DNA of 64,000 bases, from assembly GCA_037974665.1 (NCBI GenBank), contig CM075773.1:16544146-16608145 (forward strand), read 5' to 3'. Each line of letters opens with the position of its first letter. Position 1 is the stretch's first letter. A program made the translations under genes and the position numbers. Shown one piece after another: positions 21,802 to 34,226 of the stretch. The DNA comes from Ehretia macrophylla (taxonomy: Eukaryota; Streptophyta; Magnoliopsida; Boraginales; Ehretiaceae). A model generated the notes under the pieces. That model saw nothing but the letters and a program-made list of their open reading frames with translations, was not told the origin of the DNA and searched no databases.

Positions 21802-22360
21802 GTCATGTTGAGGGCACAATTCCTTTATGTGTTAACGGTTCACAGTCCCAGCCTAGAGATATGGCCCATTCAAACGGCCCAATGGGCTTAACGACAACCC
21901 ATCCGCTTCAACAACGCAGCATCCTCGCAAGACGTGATATCGACGCATTGTAGGGTCCTCTAATGTGCCGCGAGTAAGGTTGTCGTCCTTTTAACAGCTC
22001 ACGACGTACGATCCGGGATGGAAAAGCAGAGCAAAAGAAGAAAAGTGGCCCGAAACTGATGAAAACGTTCGATTTTGAGCTCTGAAAAGGGCACGGCGAG
22101 CTAGCTAGCTGCCCCCATCGTAGAGCTCTCGGAGAGCTTTCCAACGGTATGCTGTGCGCCGCGTAACTCCTTACGGATCAAAAGTTATGGGCACCGGAGC
22201 GACGGAGACCTAGTCACAAGCCCTACGCCCTCGGTTTGCGGGCCCAACCTCCACGTGAAGAGAAGTTGTCTTGCCCAAGGTGCCATGGGATTCGATAATA
22301 GAAATGTGGTGGGTAAAGTATCTTGGCAACCCTAACCGGAGCAAAAAAAATTGAAAAGGG

Positions 22361-22478
22361 GGGTGCAACACGAGGACTTCCCAGGGGGTCACCCATCCTA
22401 GTACTACTCTCGCCCAAGCACGCTTAACTTCGGAGTTCTGATGGGATCCGGTGCATTAGTGCTAGTATGATCGCAACC
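22361..22478 (-). rRNA. 5S rRNA gene, copy 34
   Basis: C15T and G3T. The upstream spacer (22479-22600) carries about ten extra substitutions, including in the inverted repeat. Confidence 0.9.
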
Positions 22479-23037
22479 GTCATTTTGATGGCACAATTCC
22501 TTTATGTGTTAACGGTTCATAGTCCCAGCCTAGTGAGATGGCTCATTCAGAAGGCCCAATAGGCTTAATGACAACCCATTCACTTCAACAACCCAGCATC
22601 CTCGCAAGACGTGATATCGACGCATTGTAGGGTCCTCTAATGTGCCGCGAGTAAGGTTGTCGTCCATTTAACAGCTCGCGACGTACGATCCGGGATGGAA
22701 AAACAGAGCAAAAGAAGAAAAGTGGCCCGAAACTGATGAAAACGTTCGATTTTGAGCTCCGAAAAGGGTACGGCGAGCTAGCTAGCTTCCCCCGTCGTAG
22801 AGCTCTCGGAGAGCTTTCCAACGGTATGCTGTGCGCCGCGTAACTCCTTACGGATCAAAAGTTATGGGCACCGGAGCGACGGAGACCTGGTCACAAGCCC
22901 TACGCCCTCGGTTTGCGGGCTCAGCCTCCACGTGAAGAGAAGTTGTCTTGCCCAAGGTGCCGTGGGATTCGATAATAGAAATGTGGTGGGTAAAGTATCT
23001 TGGCAACCCTAACCGGAGCAAAAAAAATTGAAAAAAG

Positions 23038-23155
23038 GGGTGCAACACGAGGACTTCCCAAGGGGTCACCCATCCTAGTAATACTCTCGCCCAAGCACGC
23101 TTAACTTCGGAGTTCTGATGGGATCCGGTGCATTAGTGCTGGAATGATCGCACCC
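23038..23155 (-). rRNA. 5S rRNA gene, copy 35
   Basis: Differences C95T, G75T and A13T. Confidence 0.9.
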
Positions 23156-23714
23156 GTCATGTTGAGGGCACAATTCCTTTATGTGTTAACGGTTCACAGT
23201 CCCAGCCTAGAGATATGGCCCATTCAAAAGGCCTAATGGGCTTAACGACAACCCATCCGCTTCAACAACGCAGCATCCTCGCAAGACGTGATATCGACGC
23301 ATTGTAGGGTCCTCTAATGTGCCGCGAGTAAGGTTGTCGTCCTTTTAACAGCTCGCGACGTACGATCCGGGACGGAAAAACAGAGCAAAAGAAGAAAAGT
23401 GGCCCGAAACTGATGAAAACGTTCGATTTTGAGCTCCGAAAAGGGCACGGTGAGCTAGCTATCTACCCGCGTCGTAGAGCTCTCGGAGAGCTTTCCAACG
23501 GTACGCTGTACGCCGCGTAACTCCTTACGGATCAAAAGTTATGGGCACCGGAGCTACGGAAACCTGGTCACAAGCCCTACGCCCTGGGTTTGGGGGCCCG
23601 GCCTCCAAGTGAAGAGATGTTGTCTTGCCCAAGGTGCCGTGGGATTCGATAATAGAAATGTGGTGGGTAAAGTATCTTGGCAACCCTAACCGGAGCAAAA
23701 AAAATTGAAAAGGG

Positions 23715-23832
23715 GGGTGCAACACGAGGACTTCCCAGGGGGTCACCCATCCTAGTACTACTCCCGCCCAAGCACTCTTAACTTCGGAGTTCTGATGGGA
23801 TCCGGTGCATTAGTGCTGGTATGATCGCACCC
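23715..23832 (-). rRNA. 5S rRNA gene, copy 36
   Basis: Differences A69G and C57A. Confidence 0.91.
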
Positions 23833-24390
23833 GTCATGTTAAGGGCACAATTCCTTTATGTGTTAACGGTTCACAGTCCCAGCCTAGAGATATGGCCCAT
23901 TCAAAAGACCCAATGGGCTTAACGACAAACCATCTGCATCAACAACGCAGCATCCTCGCAAGACGTGATATCGACGCATTGTAGGGTCCTCTAATGTGCC
24001 GCGAGTAGGGTTGTCGTCATTTTAACAGCTCACGACGTACGATCCGGGATAGAAAAACATAGCAAAAGAAGAAATGTGGCCCGAAACTGATGAAAACGTT
24101 CGACTTTGAGCTCCGAAAAGGGCACAGCAAGCCAGCTAGCTGCCCCGTCGTAGAGCTCTCAGAGAGTTTTCCAACGATATGCTGTGCGGCTCGTAACTCC
24201 TGACGGATCAAAAGTTATGGGCACCGGAGCGCCGGAGACCTGCTCACAACCCCTACGCCCACGGTTTGCGGGCCCAGCCTCCAAGTGAAGAGAAGTTGCC
24301 TTGCCCAAGGTGCCGTGGGATTCGATAATAGAAATGTGGTGGGTAAAGTATCTTGGCAACGCTAACCGGAGCCAAAAAAATTGAAAAGGG

Positions 24391-24508
24391 GTGTGCAACA
24401 CGAGGATTTCCCAGGGGGTCACCCATCCTAGTACTACTCTCGCCCAAGCACGCTTAACTTCGGAGTTCTGAAGGGATCTGGTGCATTAGTGCTGGTATGA
24501 TCGCACCC
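24391..24508 (-). rRNA. 5S rRNA gene, copy 37
   Basis: C117A, G102A, A37T and G30A. The T8 tract is T7 (GAGCCAAAAAAA on the plus strand). Confidence 0.88.
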
Positions 24509-25067
24509 GTCAAGTTGAGGGCACAATTCCTTTATGTGTTAACGGTTCACTGTCCCAGCCTAGAGATATGGCCCATTCAAAAGGCCCAATGGGCTTAACG
24601 ACAACCCATCCGCTTCAGCGATGCAGCATCCTCGCAAGATGTGATATCGACGCATTGTAGGGTCCTCTAATGTGCCGCGAGTAAGGTTGTCGTCCTTTTA
24701 ACAGCTCACGACATACGATCCGGGACGGAAAAAAATAGCAAAAGAAGAAAAGTGGCCTGAAACTGATGAAAACGTTCGATTTTGAGCTCCGAAAAGGGCA
24801 CGGCGAGCTAGCTAGCTTCCCCCGTCGTAGAGCTCTCAGAGAGCTTTCCAACGGTATGCTGTGCGCCGCGTAACTCCTTACGGATCAAAAGTTATGGGCA
24901 CCGGAGCGACGGAGACCTGGTCACAAGCCCTACGCCCACGGTTTGCGGGCCCAGCCTCCACGTGAAGAGAAGTTGTCTTGCCCAAGGTGCCGTGGGATTC
25001 GATAATAGAAATGTGGTGGGTAAAGTATCTTGGCAACGCTAACCGGAGCCAAAAAAATTGAAAAGGG

Positions 25068-25185
25068 GTGTGCAACACGAGGACTTCCCAGGGGGTCACC
25101 CATCCTAGTACTACTCTCGCCCAAGCACGCTTAACTTCGGAGTTCTGATGGGATCTGGTGCATTAGTGCTGGTATGATCGCACCC
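25068..25185 (-). rRNA. 5S rRNA gene, copy 38
   Basis: C117A and G30A, with the T7 tract and GTCAAGTTG upstream as in copy 37. Confidence 0.92.
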
Positions 25186-25744
25186 GTCAAGTTGAGGGCA
25201 CAATTCCTTTATGTGTTAACGGTTCACTGTCCCAGCCTAGAGATATGGCCCATTCAAAAGGCCCAATGGGCTTAACGACAACCCATCCGCTTCAGCGACG
25301 CAGCATCCTCGCAAGACGTGATATCGACGCATTGTAGGGTCCTCTAATGTGCCGCGAGTAAGGTTGTCGTCCTTTTGACAGCTCACGACGTACGATCCGG
25401 GACGGAAAAAAATAGGAAAAGAAGAAAAGTGGCCCGAAACTGATGTAAACGTTTGATTTTGAGCTCCGAAAAGGGCACGGCAAGCTAGCTTGCTTCCCCC
25501 GTCGTAGAGCTCTCGGAGAGCTTTCCAACGGTATGCTGTGCGCCGCGTAACTCCTTACGGATCAAAAGTTATGGGCACCGGAGCGACGGAGACCTGGTCA
25601 CAAGCCCTACGCCCTCGGTTTGCGGGCCCAGCCTCCACGTGAAGAGAAGTTGTCTTGCCCAAGGTGCCGTCGGATTCGATAATAGAAATGTGGTGGGTAA
25701 AGTATCTTGGCAACGCTAACCGGAGCAAAAAAAATTGAAATGGG

Positions 25745-25862
25745 GGGTGCAACACGAGGACTTCCCAGGGGGTCACCCATCCTAGTACTACTCTCGCCCA
25801 AGCACGCTTAACTTCGGAGTTCTGATGGGATCCGGTGCATTAGTGCTGGTATGATTGCACCC
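25745..25862 (-). rRNA. 5S rRNA gene, copy 39
   Basis: Single difference G7A. Upstream plus strand reads GTTGAGCGCAC, changing base -12. Confidence 0.94.
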
Positions 25863-26421
25863 GTCATGTTGAGCGCACAATTCCTTTATGTGTTAACGGT
25901 TCACAGTCCCAGCCTAGAGATATGGCCCATTCAAAAGGCCCAATGGGCTTAACGACAACCCATCCGCTTCAACAACGCAGCATCCTCGCAAGACGTGATA
26001 TCGACGCATTGTAGGGTCCTCTAATGTGCCGCGAGTAAGGTTGTCGTCCTTTTAACAGCTCACGACGTACGATCCGGGATGAAAAAGCAGAGCAAAAGAA
26101 GAAAAGTGGTCCGAAACTGATGAAAACGTTCGATTTTGAGCTCCGAAAAGGGCACAGCGACCTAGCTAGCTACCCCCATCGTAGAGCTCTCGGACAGCTT
26201 TCCAAATGTATGCTGTACACCGCGTACCTCCTTACGGATCAAAAGTTATGGGCACCGGAGCGACGGAGACCTGGTCACAAGCCCTACGCCCTCGGTTTGC
26301 GGGCCCAGCCTCCACGTGAAGAGAAGTTGTCTTGCCCATGGTGCCGTGGGATTCGATAATAGAAATGTGGTGGGGAAAGTATCTTGTCAACCCTAACCGG
26401 AGCAAAAAAAATTGAAAAGAG

Positions 26422-26539
26422 GGGTGCAACACGAGGAGTTCCCAGAGGGGCACCCATCCTAGTAATACTCTCGCCCAAGCACGCTTAACTTCGGAGTTCT
26501 GATAGGATCCGGTGCATTTGTGCTGGTATGATCAAACCC
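26422..26539 (-). pseudogene. 5S rRNA gene, copy 40, likely pseudogene
   Basis: Eight substitutions: G102C, C94T, A90C, G75T, C36T, T21A, C6T and G5T. Three fall in or next to the C box and two in the 5' terminal stem. Confidence 0.68.
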
Positions 26540-27098
26540 GTCATGTTAAGGGCACAATTGCTTTATGTGTTAACGGTTCACAGTCCCAGCCTAGAGATAT
26601 GGCCCATTCAAAAGGCCCAATGGGCTTAACGACAACCCATCCGCTTCAACAACGCAGCATCCTCGCAAGACGTGATATCGACGCATTGTAGGGTCCGTAA
26701 ATGTGCCGCGAGTAAGGTTGTCGTCCTTTTAAAAGCTCACGACGTACGATCCGGGACGGAAAAACAGAGCAAAGGAAGAAAAGTGGCCCGAAACTGATGA
26801 AAACGTTCGATTTTGAGCTCCGAAAAGGGCACGGCGAGCACGCTACCTGCCCCCATCGTATAGCTCTTAGAGAGCTTTGCAACAGTACGCTGTGCGCCGC
26901 GTAACTCCTTACGGATAAAAAGTTATGGGCACCGGAGCAAAGGAGACCTGGTCACAAGCCCTACGCCCTCGGTTTGCGGGCCCAGCCTCCACGTGAAGAG
27001 AAGTTGTCTTGTCCAAGGTGCCATGGGATTCGATAATAGAAATGTGGTGGGTAAAGTATCTTGGCAACCCTAACCGTAGCAAAAAAAATTGAAAAGGG

Positions 27099-27216
27099 TG
27101 GTGCAACACGAGGACTTCCCCGGGGGTCACCTATCCTAGTACTACTCTCGCCCAAGCACGCTTAACTTCGGAGTTCTGATGGGATCCGGTGCATTAGTGC
27201 TGGTATGATCGCACCC
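27099..27216 (-). rRNA. 5S rRNA gene, copy 41
   Basis: C118A, T96G and G85A. Upstream of it lies the only enlarged spacer in the window. Confidence 0.9.
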
Positions 27217-27252
27217 GTCATGTTGAGGGCACAATTCCTTTATGTGTTAACG

Positions 27253-27708
27253 GTTCACAGTCCCAGCCTAGAGATATGGCCCATTCAAAAGGCCCAATGG
27301 GCTTAACGACAACCCATCCGCTTCAGCGACACAGCATCCTCGCAAGACGTGATATCGACGCATTGTAGGGTCCTCTAATGTGCCGCGAGTAAGGTGTCGT
27401 CCTTTTAACAGCTCACGACGTAAGATTCGGGACGGAAAAACAGAGCAAAAGAAGAAAAGTGGCTCGAAACTAATGAAAACGTTCACAGTCCCAGCCTAGA
27501 GATATGGCCCATTCAAAAGGCCCAATGGGCTTAACGACAACCCATCCGCTTCAACAACGCAGCATCCTCGCAAGACATGATATCGACGCATTGTAGGGTC
27601 CTCTAATGTGCCGCGAGTAAGGTTGTCGTCCTTTTAACAGCTCACGACGTACGATACGGGACGGAAAAACAGAGCAAAAGAAGAAAAGTGGCCCGAAACT
27701 AATGAAAA
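27253..27708 (-). repeat. 228-bp partial spacer duplication
   Basis: The spacer segment beginning GTTCACAGTCCC at 27253 starts again at 27481. The junction reads AAAACGTTCACAG, fusing the AAAACGTTC of mid-spacer to GTTCACAG near the promoter with GTTC shared. The two copies are not identical (for instance the first lacks a T in GGTGTCG), and neither has a gene between them. Confidence 0.88.
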
Positions 27709-28003
27709 TGTTCGATTTTGAGCTTCGAAAAGGGCACGGCGAGCTAGCTAGTTGCCCCCGTCGTAGAGCTCTCGGAGAGCTTTCCAACGGTTTGCTGTGC
27801 ACCGCGTAACTCCTTACGGATCAAAAGTTATGGGCACCGGAGCGACGGAGACCTGGTCACAAGCCCTACGCCCTCGGTTTGCGGGCCCAGCCTCCACGTG
27901 AAGAGAAGTTGTCTTGCCCAAGGTGCCGTGGGATTCGATAATAGAAATGTGGTGGGTAAAGTATCTTGGCAACCCTAACCGGAGCAAAAAAAATTGAAAA
28001 GGG

Positions 28004-28121
28004 GGGTGCAACACGAGGACTTCCTAGGGGGTCACCCATCCTAGTACTACTCTCGCCCAAGCACGCTTAACTTCGGAGTTCTGATGGGATCCGGTGCATT
28101 AGTGCTGGTATGATTGCACCC
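28004..28121 (-). rRNA. 5S rRNA gene, copy 42
   Basis: G97A and G7A, T at -1. Spacing from copy 41 is 905 bp. Confidence 0.92.
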
Positions 28122-28680
28122 ATCATGTTGAGCGCACAATTCCTTTATGTGTTAACGGTTCACAGTCCCAGCCTAGAGATATGGCCCATTCAAATGGCCC
28201 CATGGGCTTAACGACAACCCATCCGCTTCAACAACGCAGCATCCTCGCAAGACGTGATATCGACGCATTGTAGGGTCCTCTAATGTGCCGCGAGTAAGGT
28301 TGTCGTCCTTTTAACATCTCACGACGTACGATCCGGGACGAAAAAATAGAGCAAAAGAAGAAAAGTGGCCCGAAACTGATGAAAACGTTCGATTTTGAGC
28401 TCCGAAAAGGGCACGGCGACCTAGCTAGCTACCCCCGTCGTAGAGCTCTCGGAGAGCTTTCCAAAGGTATGCTGTGCGCCACGTAACTCCTTACGGATCA
28501 AAAGTTATGGGCACCGGAGCGACGGAGAACTTGTCACAAGCCCTACGCCCTCGGTTTGCGGGCCCAGCCTCCACGTGAAGAGAAGTTGTCTTGCCCAAGG
28601 TGCCGTGGGATTCGATAATAGAAATGTGGTGGGTAAAGTATCTTGGCAACCCTAACCGGAGCAAAAAAAATTGAAAATGG

Positions 28681-28798
28681 TGGTGCAACACGAGGACTTC
28701 CCAGGGGGTCACCCATCCTAGTACTACTCTCGCCCAAGCACGCTTAACTTCGGAGTTCTGATGGGATCTGGTGCATTAGTGCTGGTATGATCGCACCC
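28681..28798 (-). rRNA. 5S rRNA gene, copy 43
   Basis: C118A and G30A. Upstream plus strand reads CAAGTTTAGGGC, shared with copy 45. Confidence 0.92.
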
Positions 28799-29357
28799 GT
28801 CAAGTTTAGGGCACAATTCCTTTATGTGTTAACGGTTCACAGTCCCAGCCTAGAGATATGGCCCATTCAAAAGGCCCAATGGGCTTAACGACAACCCATC
28901 CGCTTCAACAACGCAGCATCCTCGCAAAACATGATATCGACGCATTGTAGGGTCCTCTAATGTGCCGCGAGTAAGTTTGTCATCCTTTTAACAGCTCACG
29001 ACGTACGATCCTGGACGGAAAAACAGAGCAAAAGAAGAAAAGAGGCCCGAAACTGATGAAAACGTTCGATTTTGAGCTCCGAAAAGGGCCCGGCGAGCTT
29101 GCTAGCTGCCCCCGTCGCAGAGCTCTCGGAGAGCTTTCCAACGGTATGCTGTGCGCCGCGTAACTCCTTACGGATCAAAAGTTATGGGCACCGGAGCGAC
29201 GGAGACCTGGTCACAAGCCCTACGCCCTCGGTTTGCGGGCCCAGCCTCCACGTGAAGAGAAGTTGTCTTGCCCAAGGTGCCGTGGGATTCGATAATAGAA
29301 ATGTGGTGGGTAAAGTATCTTGGCAACCCTAACCGGAGCAAAAAAAATTGAAAAGGG

Positions 29358-29475
29358 GGGTGCAACACGAGGACTTCCCAGGGGGTCACCCATCCTAGTA
29401 CTACTCTCGCCCAAGCACGCTTAACTTCGGAGTTCTGATGGGATCCGGTGCATTAGTGCTGGTATGATCGCACCA
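29358..29475 (-). rRNA. 5S rRNA gene, copy 44
   Basis: Only G1T, the first transcribed base. Confidence 0.93.
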
Positions 29476-30034
29476 GTCATGTTGAGCGGACAATTCATTT
29501 ATGTGTTAACGGTTCACAGTCCCAGCCTAGAGATATGGCCCATTCAAAAGGCCCAATGGGCTTAACGACAACCCATCCACTTCAACAACGAAGCATCCTC
29601 GGAAGACGTGATATCGACGCATTGTAAGGTCCTCTAATGTGCCGCGACTAAGGTTCTCGTCCTTTTAACAGCTCACGATGTACGATCCGGGATGAAAAAA
29701 CAGAGCAAAAGAAGAAAAGTGGCCCGAAACTGATGAAAACGTTCAATTTTGAGCTCCGAAAAGGGCACGGCGACCTAGCTAGCTGCCCCCATCGTAGAGC
29801 TCTCGGAGAGCTTTCCAAAGGTATGCTGTGCGCCGCGTAACTCCTTACGGATCAAAAGTTATGGGCACGGGAGCTACGGAGATCTGGTCACAAGCCCTAC
29901 GCCCTCGGCTTGCGGGCCCAGCCTCCACGTGAAGAGAAGTTGTCTTGTCCAAGGTGCCGTGGGATTTGATAATAGAAATGTGGTGGGTAAAGTATCTTGG
30001 CAACCCTAACCGGAGCAAAAAAAATTGAAAAGGG

Positions 30035-30152
30035 GGGTGCAACACGAGGACTTCCCAGAGGGTCACCCATCCTAGTACTACTCTCGCCCAAGCACGCTTA
30101 ACTTCGGAGTTCTGATGGGATCTGGTGCATTAGTGCTGGTATGATCGCACCC
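30035..30152 (-). rRNA. 5S rRNA gene, copy 45
   Basis: C94T and G30A, T at -1. Confidence 0.92.
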
Positions 30153-30711
30153 ATCAAGTTTAGGGCACAATTCCTTTATGTGTTAACGGTTCACAGTCCC
30201 AGCCTAGAGATATGGCCCATTCAAAAGGCCCAATGGGCTTAACGACAACCCATCCGCTTCAACAACGCAGCATCCTCGCAAGACGTGATATCGACGCATT
30301 GTAGGGTCCTCTAATGTGCCGCGAGTAAGGTTGTCGTCCTTTTAACAGCTCACGACGTACGATCCGGGACGGAAAAACAGAGCAATAGAAGAAAAGTGGC
30401 CCGAAACTGATGAAAACGTTCGATTTTGAGCTCCGAAAAGGGCACGGCGAGCTAGCTAGTGGCCCTCGTTGTAGAGCTCTCGGAGAGCTTTCCAATGGTA
30501 AGCTGTGCGCCGCGTAACTCCTTACGGATCAAAAGTTATGGGCACCGGAGCGACGGAGACCTGGTCACAAGCCCTACGCCCTCGGTTTGCGGGCCCAGCT
30601 TCCACGTGAAGAGAAGTTGTCTTGCCCAAGGTGCCGTGGGATTCGATAATAGAAATGTGGTGGGTAAAGTATCTTGGCAACCCTAACCGGAGCAAAAAAA
30701 ATTGAAAAGGG

Positions 30712-30829
30712 GGGTGCAACACGAGGACTTCCCAGGGGGTCACCCATCCTAGTACTACTCTCGCCCAAGCACGCTTAACTTCGGAGTTCTGATGGGATCC
30801 GGTGCATTAGTGCTGGTATGATTGCACCC
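30712..30829 (-). rRNA. 5S rRNA gene, copy 46
   Basis: Single difference G7A. GTTGAGCGCAC upstream, as in copies 39, 42 and 47. Confidence 0.94.
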
Positions 30830-31388
30830 GTCATGTTGAGCGCACAATTCCTTTATGTGTTAACGGTTCACAGTCCCAGCCTAGAGATATGGCCCATTCA
30901 AAAGGCCCAATGGGCTTAACGACAACCCATCCGCTTCAACAACGCAGCATCCTCGCAAGACGTGATATCGACGCATTGTAGGGTCCTCTAATGTGCCGCG
31001 AGTAAGGTTGTCGTCCTTTTAACATCTCACGACGTACGATCCGGGACGAAAAAATAGAGCAAAAGAAGAAAAGTGGCCCGAAACTGATGAAAACGTTCGA
31101 TTTTGAGCTCCGAAAAGGGCACGGCGACCTAGCTAGCTACCCCCGTCGTAGAGCTCTCGGAGAGCTTTCCAAAGGTATGCTGTGCGCCACGTAACTCCTT
31201 ACGGATCAAAAGTTATGGGCACCGGAGCGACGGAGAACTTGTCACAAGCCCTACGCCCTCGGTTTGCGGGCCCAGCCTCCACGTGAAGAGAAGTTGTCTT
31301 GCCCAAGGTGCCGTGGGATTCGATAATAGAAATGTGCTGGGTAAAGTATCTTGGCAACCCTAACCGGAGCAAAAAAAATTGAAAAGGG

Positions 31389-31506
31389 GGGTGCAACACG
31401 AGGACTTCCCAGGGGGTCACCCATCCTAGTACTACTCTCGCCCAAGCACGCTTAACTTCGGAGTTCTGATGGGATCCGGTGCATTAGTGCTGGTATGATT
31501 GCACCC
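31389..31506 (-). rRNA. 5S rRNA gene, copy 47
   Basis: G7A and T at -1. The upstream spacer is nearly the same as that of copy 42. Confidence 0.93.
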
Positions 31507-32065
31507 ATCATGTTGAGCGCACAATTCCTTTATGTGTTAACGGTTCACAGTCCCAGCCTAGAGATATGGCCCATTCAAATGGCCCCATGGGCTTAACGAC
31601 AACCCATCCGCTTCAACAACGCAGCATCCTCGCAAGACGTGATATCGACGCATTGTAGGGTCCTCTAATGTGCCGCGAGTAAGGTTGTCGTCCTTTTAAC
31701 ATCTCACGACGTACGATCCGGGACGGAAAAATAGAGCAAAAGAAGAAAAGTGCCCCAAAACTGATGAAAACGCTCGATTTTGAGCACCAGAAAGGGCACG
31801 GCGAGTTAGCTAGCTTCCGCCGTCGTAGAGCTCTCAAAGAGCTTTCCAACGGTATGCTGTGCGCTGCATAACTCCTTACGGATCAAACGTTATGGGCCCC
31901 GGAGCGACGGAGACCAGGTCATAAGCCCCACGCCCTCGGTTTGCGGGCCCAGCCTCCACGTGAAGAGAAGTTGTCTTGCCCAAGGTGCTGTGGGATTCGA
32001 TAATAGAAATGTGGTGGGTAAAGTATCTTGGCAACGCTAACCGGAGCAAAAAAAATTGAAAAGGG

Positions 32066-32183
32066 GGGTGCAACACGAGGACTTCCCAGGGGGTCACCCA
32101 TCCTAGTACTACTCTCGCCCAAGCACGCTTAACTTCAGAGTTCTGATGGGATCTCCTGCATTAGTGCTGGTTTGATCGCACCC
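32066..32183 (-). rRNA. 5S rRNA gene, copy 48 (divergent)
   Basis: Five differences: C47T, G30A, C29G, C28G and T12A; the three adjacent changes at 28-30 destroy the BamHI site. Confidence 0.82.
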
Positions 32184-32742
32184 GTCATGTTGAGGGCACA
32201 ATTCCTTTATGTGTTAACGGTTCACAGTCCCAGCCTAGAGATATGGCCCATTCAAAAGGCCCAATGGGCTTAACGACAACCCATCCGCTTCAACAACGCA
32301 GCATCCTCGCAAGACGTGATATCGACGCATTGTAGGGTCCTCTAATGTGCCGCGAGTATGGTTGTCGTCCTTTTAACAGCTCACGACGTACGATACGGGA
32401 CGGAAAAACAGAGCAAAAGAAGAAAAGTGGCCCGAAATTGATGAAAATGTTCGATTTTGAGCTCCGAAAAGGGCACGGCGAGCTAGCTAGCTGCCCCCGT
32501 CGTAGAGCTCTAGGAGAGCTTTCCAACGGTATGCTTTGCGCCGCGTAACTCCTTACGGATCAAAAGTTATGGGCACCGGAGCGACGGAGACCTGGTCACA
32601 AGCCCTACGCCCTCGGTTTGTGGGCCCAGCCTCCACGTGAAGAGAAGTTGTCTTGCCCAAGGTGCCGTGGGATTCGATAATAGAAATGTGGTGGGTAAAG
32701 TATCTTGGCAACCCTAACCGGAGCAAAAAAAATTGAAAAGGG

Positions 32743-32860
32743 GGGTGCAACACGAGGACTTCCCAGGGGGTCACCCATCCTAGTACTACTCTCGCCCAAG
32801 CACTCTTAACTTCGGAGTTCTGATGGGATCCGGTGCATTAGTGCTGGTATGATCGCACCC
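32743..32860 (-). rRNA. 5S rRNA gene, copy 49
   Basis: Single difference C57A in the A box. Confidence 0.94.
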
Positions 32861-33419
32861 GTCATGTTGAGGGCACAATTCCTTTATGTGTTAACGGTTC
32901 ACAGTCCCAGCCTAGAGATATGGCCCATTCAAAAGGCCCAATGGGCTTAACAACAACCCATCCGCTTCAACAACGCAGCATCCTCGCAAGACGTGATATC
33001 GACGCATTGTAGGGTCCTCTAATGTGCCGCGAGTAAGGTTGTCGTCCTTTTAACAGCTCACGACGTACGATCCGGGATAGAAAAACAGAGCAAAAGAAGA
33101 AAAGTGGCCCAAAACTGATGAAAACGTTCGATTTTGAGCTCTGAAAAGGGCACGGCGTGCTAGCTACCTGCCCCCGTCGTAGAGCTCTCGGAGAGCTTTC
33201 CAACGGTATGCTGTTCGCCGCGTAACTCCTTACGGATCAAAAGTTATGGGCACCGGAGCGACGGAGACCTGGTCACAAGCCCTACGCCCTCGGTTTGCGG
33301 GCCCATCCTCCACGTGAAGAGTAGTTGTCTTGCCCAAGGTGCCGTGGGATTCGATAATAGAAATGTGGTGGGTAAAGTATCTTGGCAACCCTAACCGGAG
33401 CAAAAAAAATTGAAAAGGG

Positions 33420-33537
33420 GGGTGCAACACGAGGACTTCCCAGGGGGTCACCCATCCTAGTACTACTCTCGCCCAAGCACGCTTAACTTCGGAGTTCTGA
33501 TGGGATCCGGTGCATTAGTGCTGGTATGATCGCACCC
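33420..33537 (-). rRNA. 5S rRNA gene, copy 50 (consensus)
   Basis: Exact consensus. Confidence 0.98.
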
Positions 33538-34108
33538 GTCATGTTGAGGGCACAATTCCTTTATGTGTTAACGGTTCATAGTCCCAGCCTAGAGATATGG
33601 CCCATTCAAAAGGCCCAATGGGCTTAACGACAACCCATCCGCTTCAACAACGCAGCATCCTCGCAAGACGTGATATCGATGCTTTGTAGGGTCCTCTAAT
33701 GTGCCGCGAGTAAGGTTGTCGTCCTTTTAACAGCTCACGACGTACGATCCGGGATGGAAAAACAGAGCAAAAGAAGAAAAGTGGCCCGAAACTGATGAAA
33801 ACGTTCAATTTTGAACTCCGAAAAGGGCACGGCGAGCTAGCTACCTACCGCCGTCGTAGAGCTCTCGGAGAGCTTTCCAACGGTATGCTGTGCGCCGCGT
33901 AACTCCTTACGGATCAAAAGTTATGGGCACCGGAGCGACGGAGACCTGGTCACAAGCACTACGTCCTCGGTTTGCGGGCCCAGCCTCCACGTGAAGAGAA
34001 GTTGTCTTGCCCAAGGTGCCGTGGGATTCGATAATAGAAATGTGGTGGGTAAAGTATCTTGGCAACCCTAACCGGAACAAAAAAAATTGAAAAAAGGGGT
34101 GCAAAAGG

Positions 34109-34226
34109 GGGTGCAACACGAGGACTTCCCAGGGGGTCACCCATCCTAGTACTACTCTCGCCCAAGCACGCTTAACTTCGGAGTTCTGATGGGATCCGGT
34201 GCATTAGTGCTGGTATGATCGCACCC
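34109..34226 (-). rRNA. 5S rRNA gene, copy 51 (consensus, long 3' flank)
   Basis: Exact consensus gene with the 12-bp terminator duplication. It marks the start of the region where that variant is common. Confidence 0.97.
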
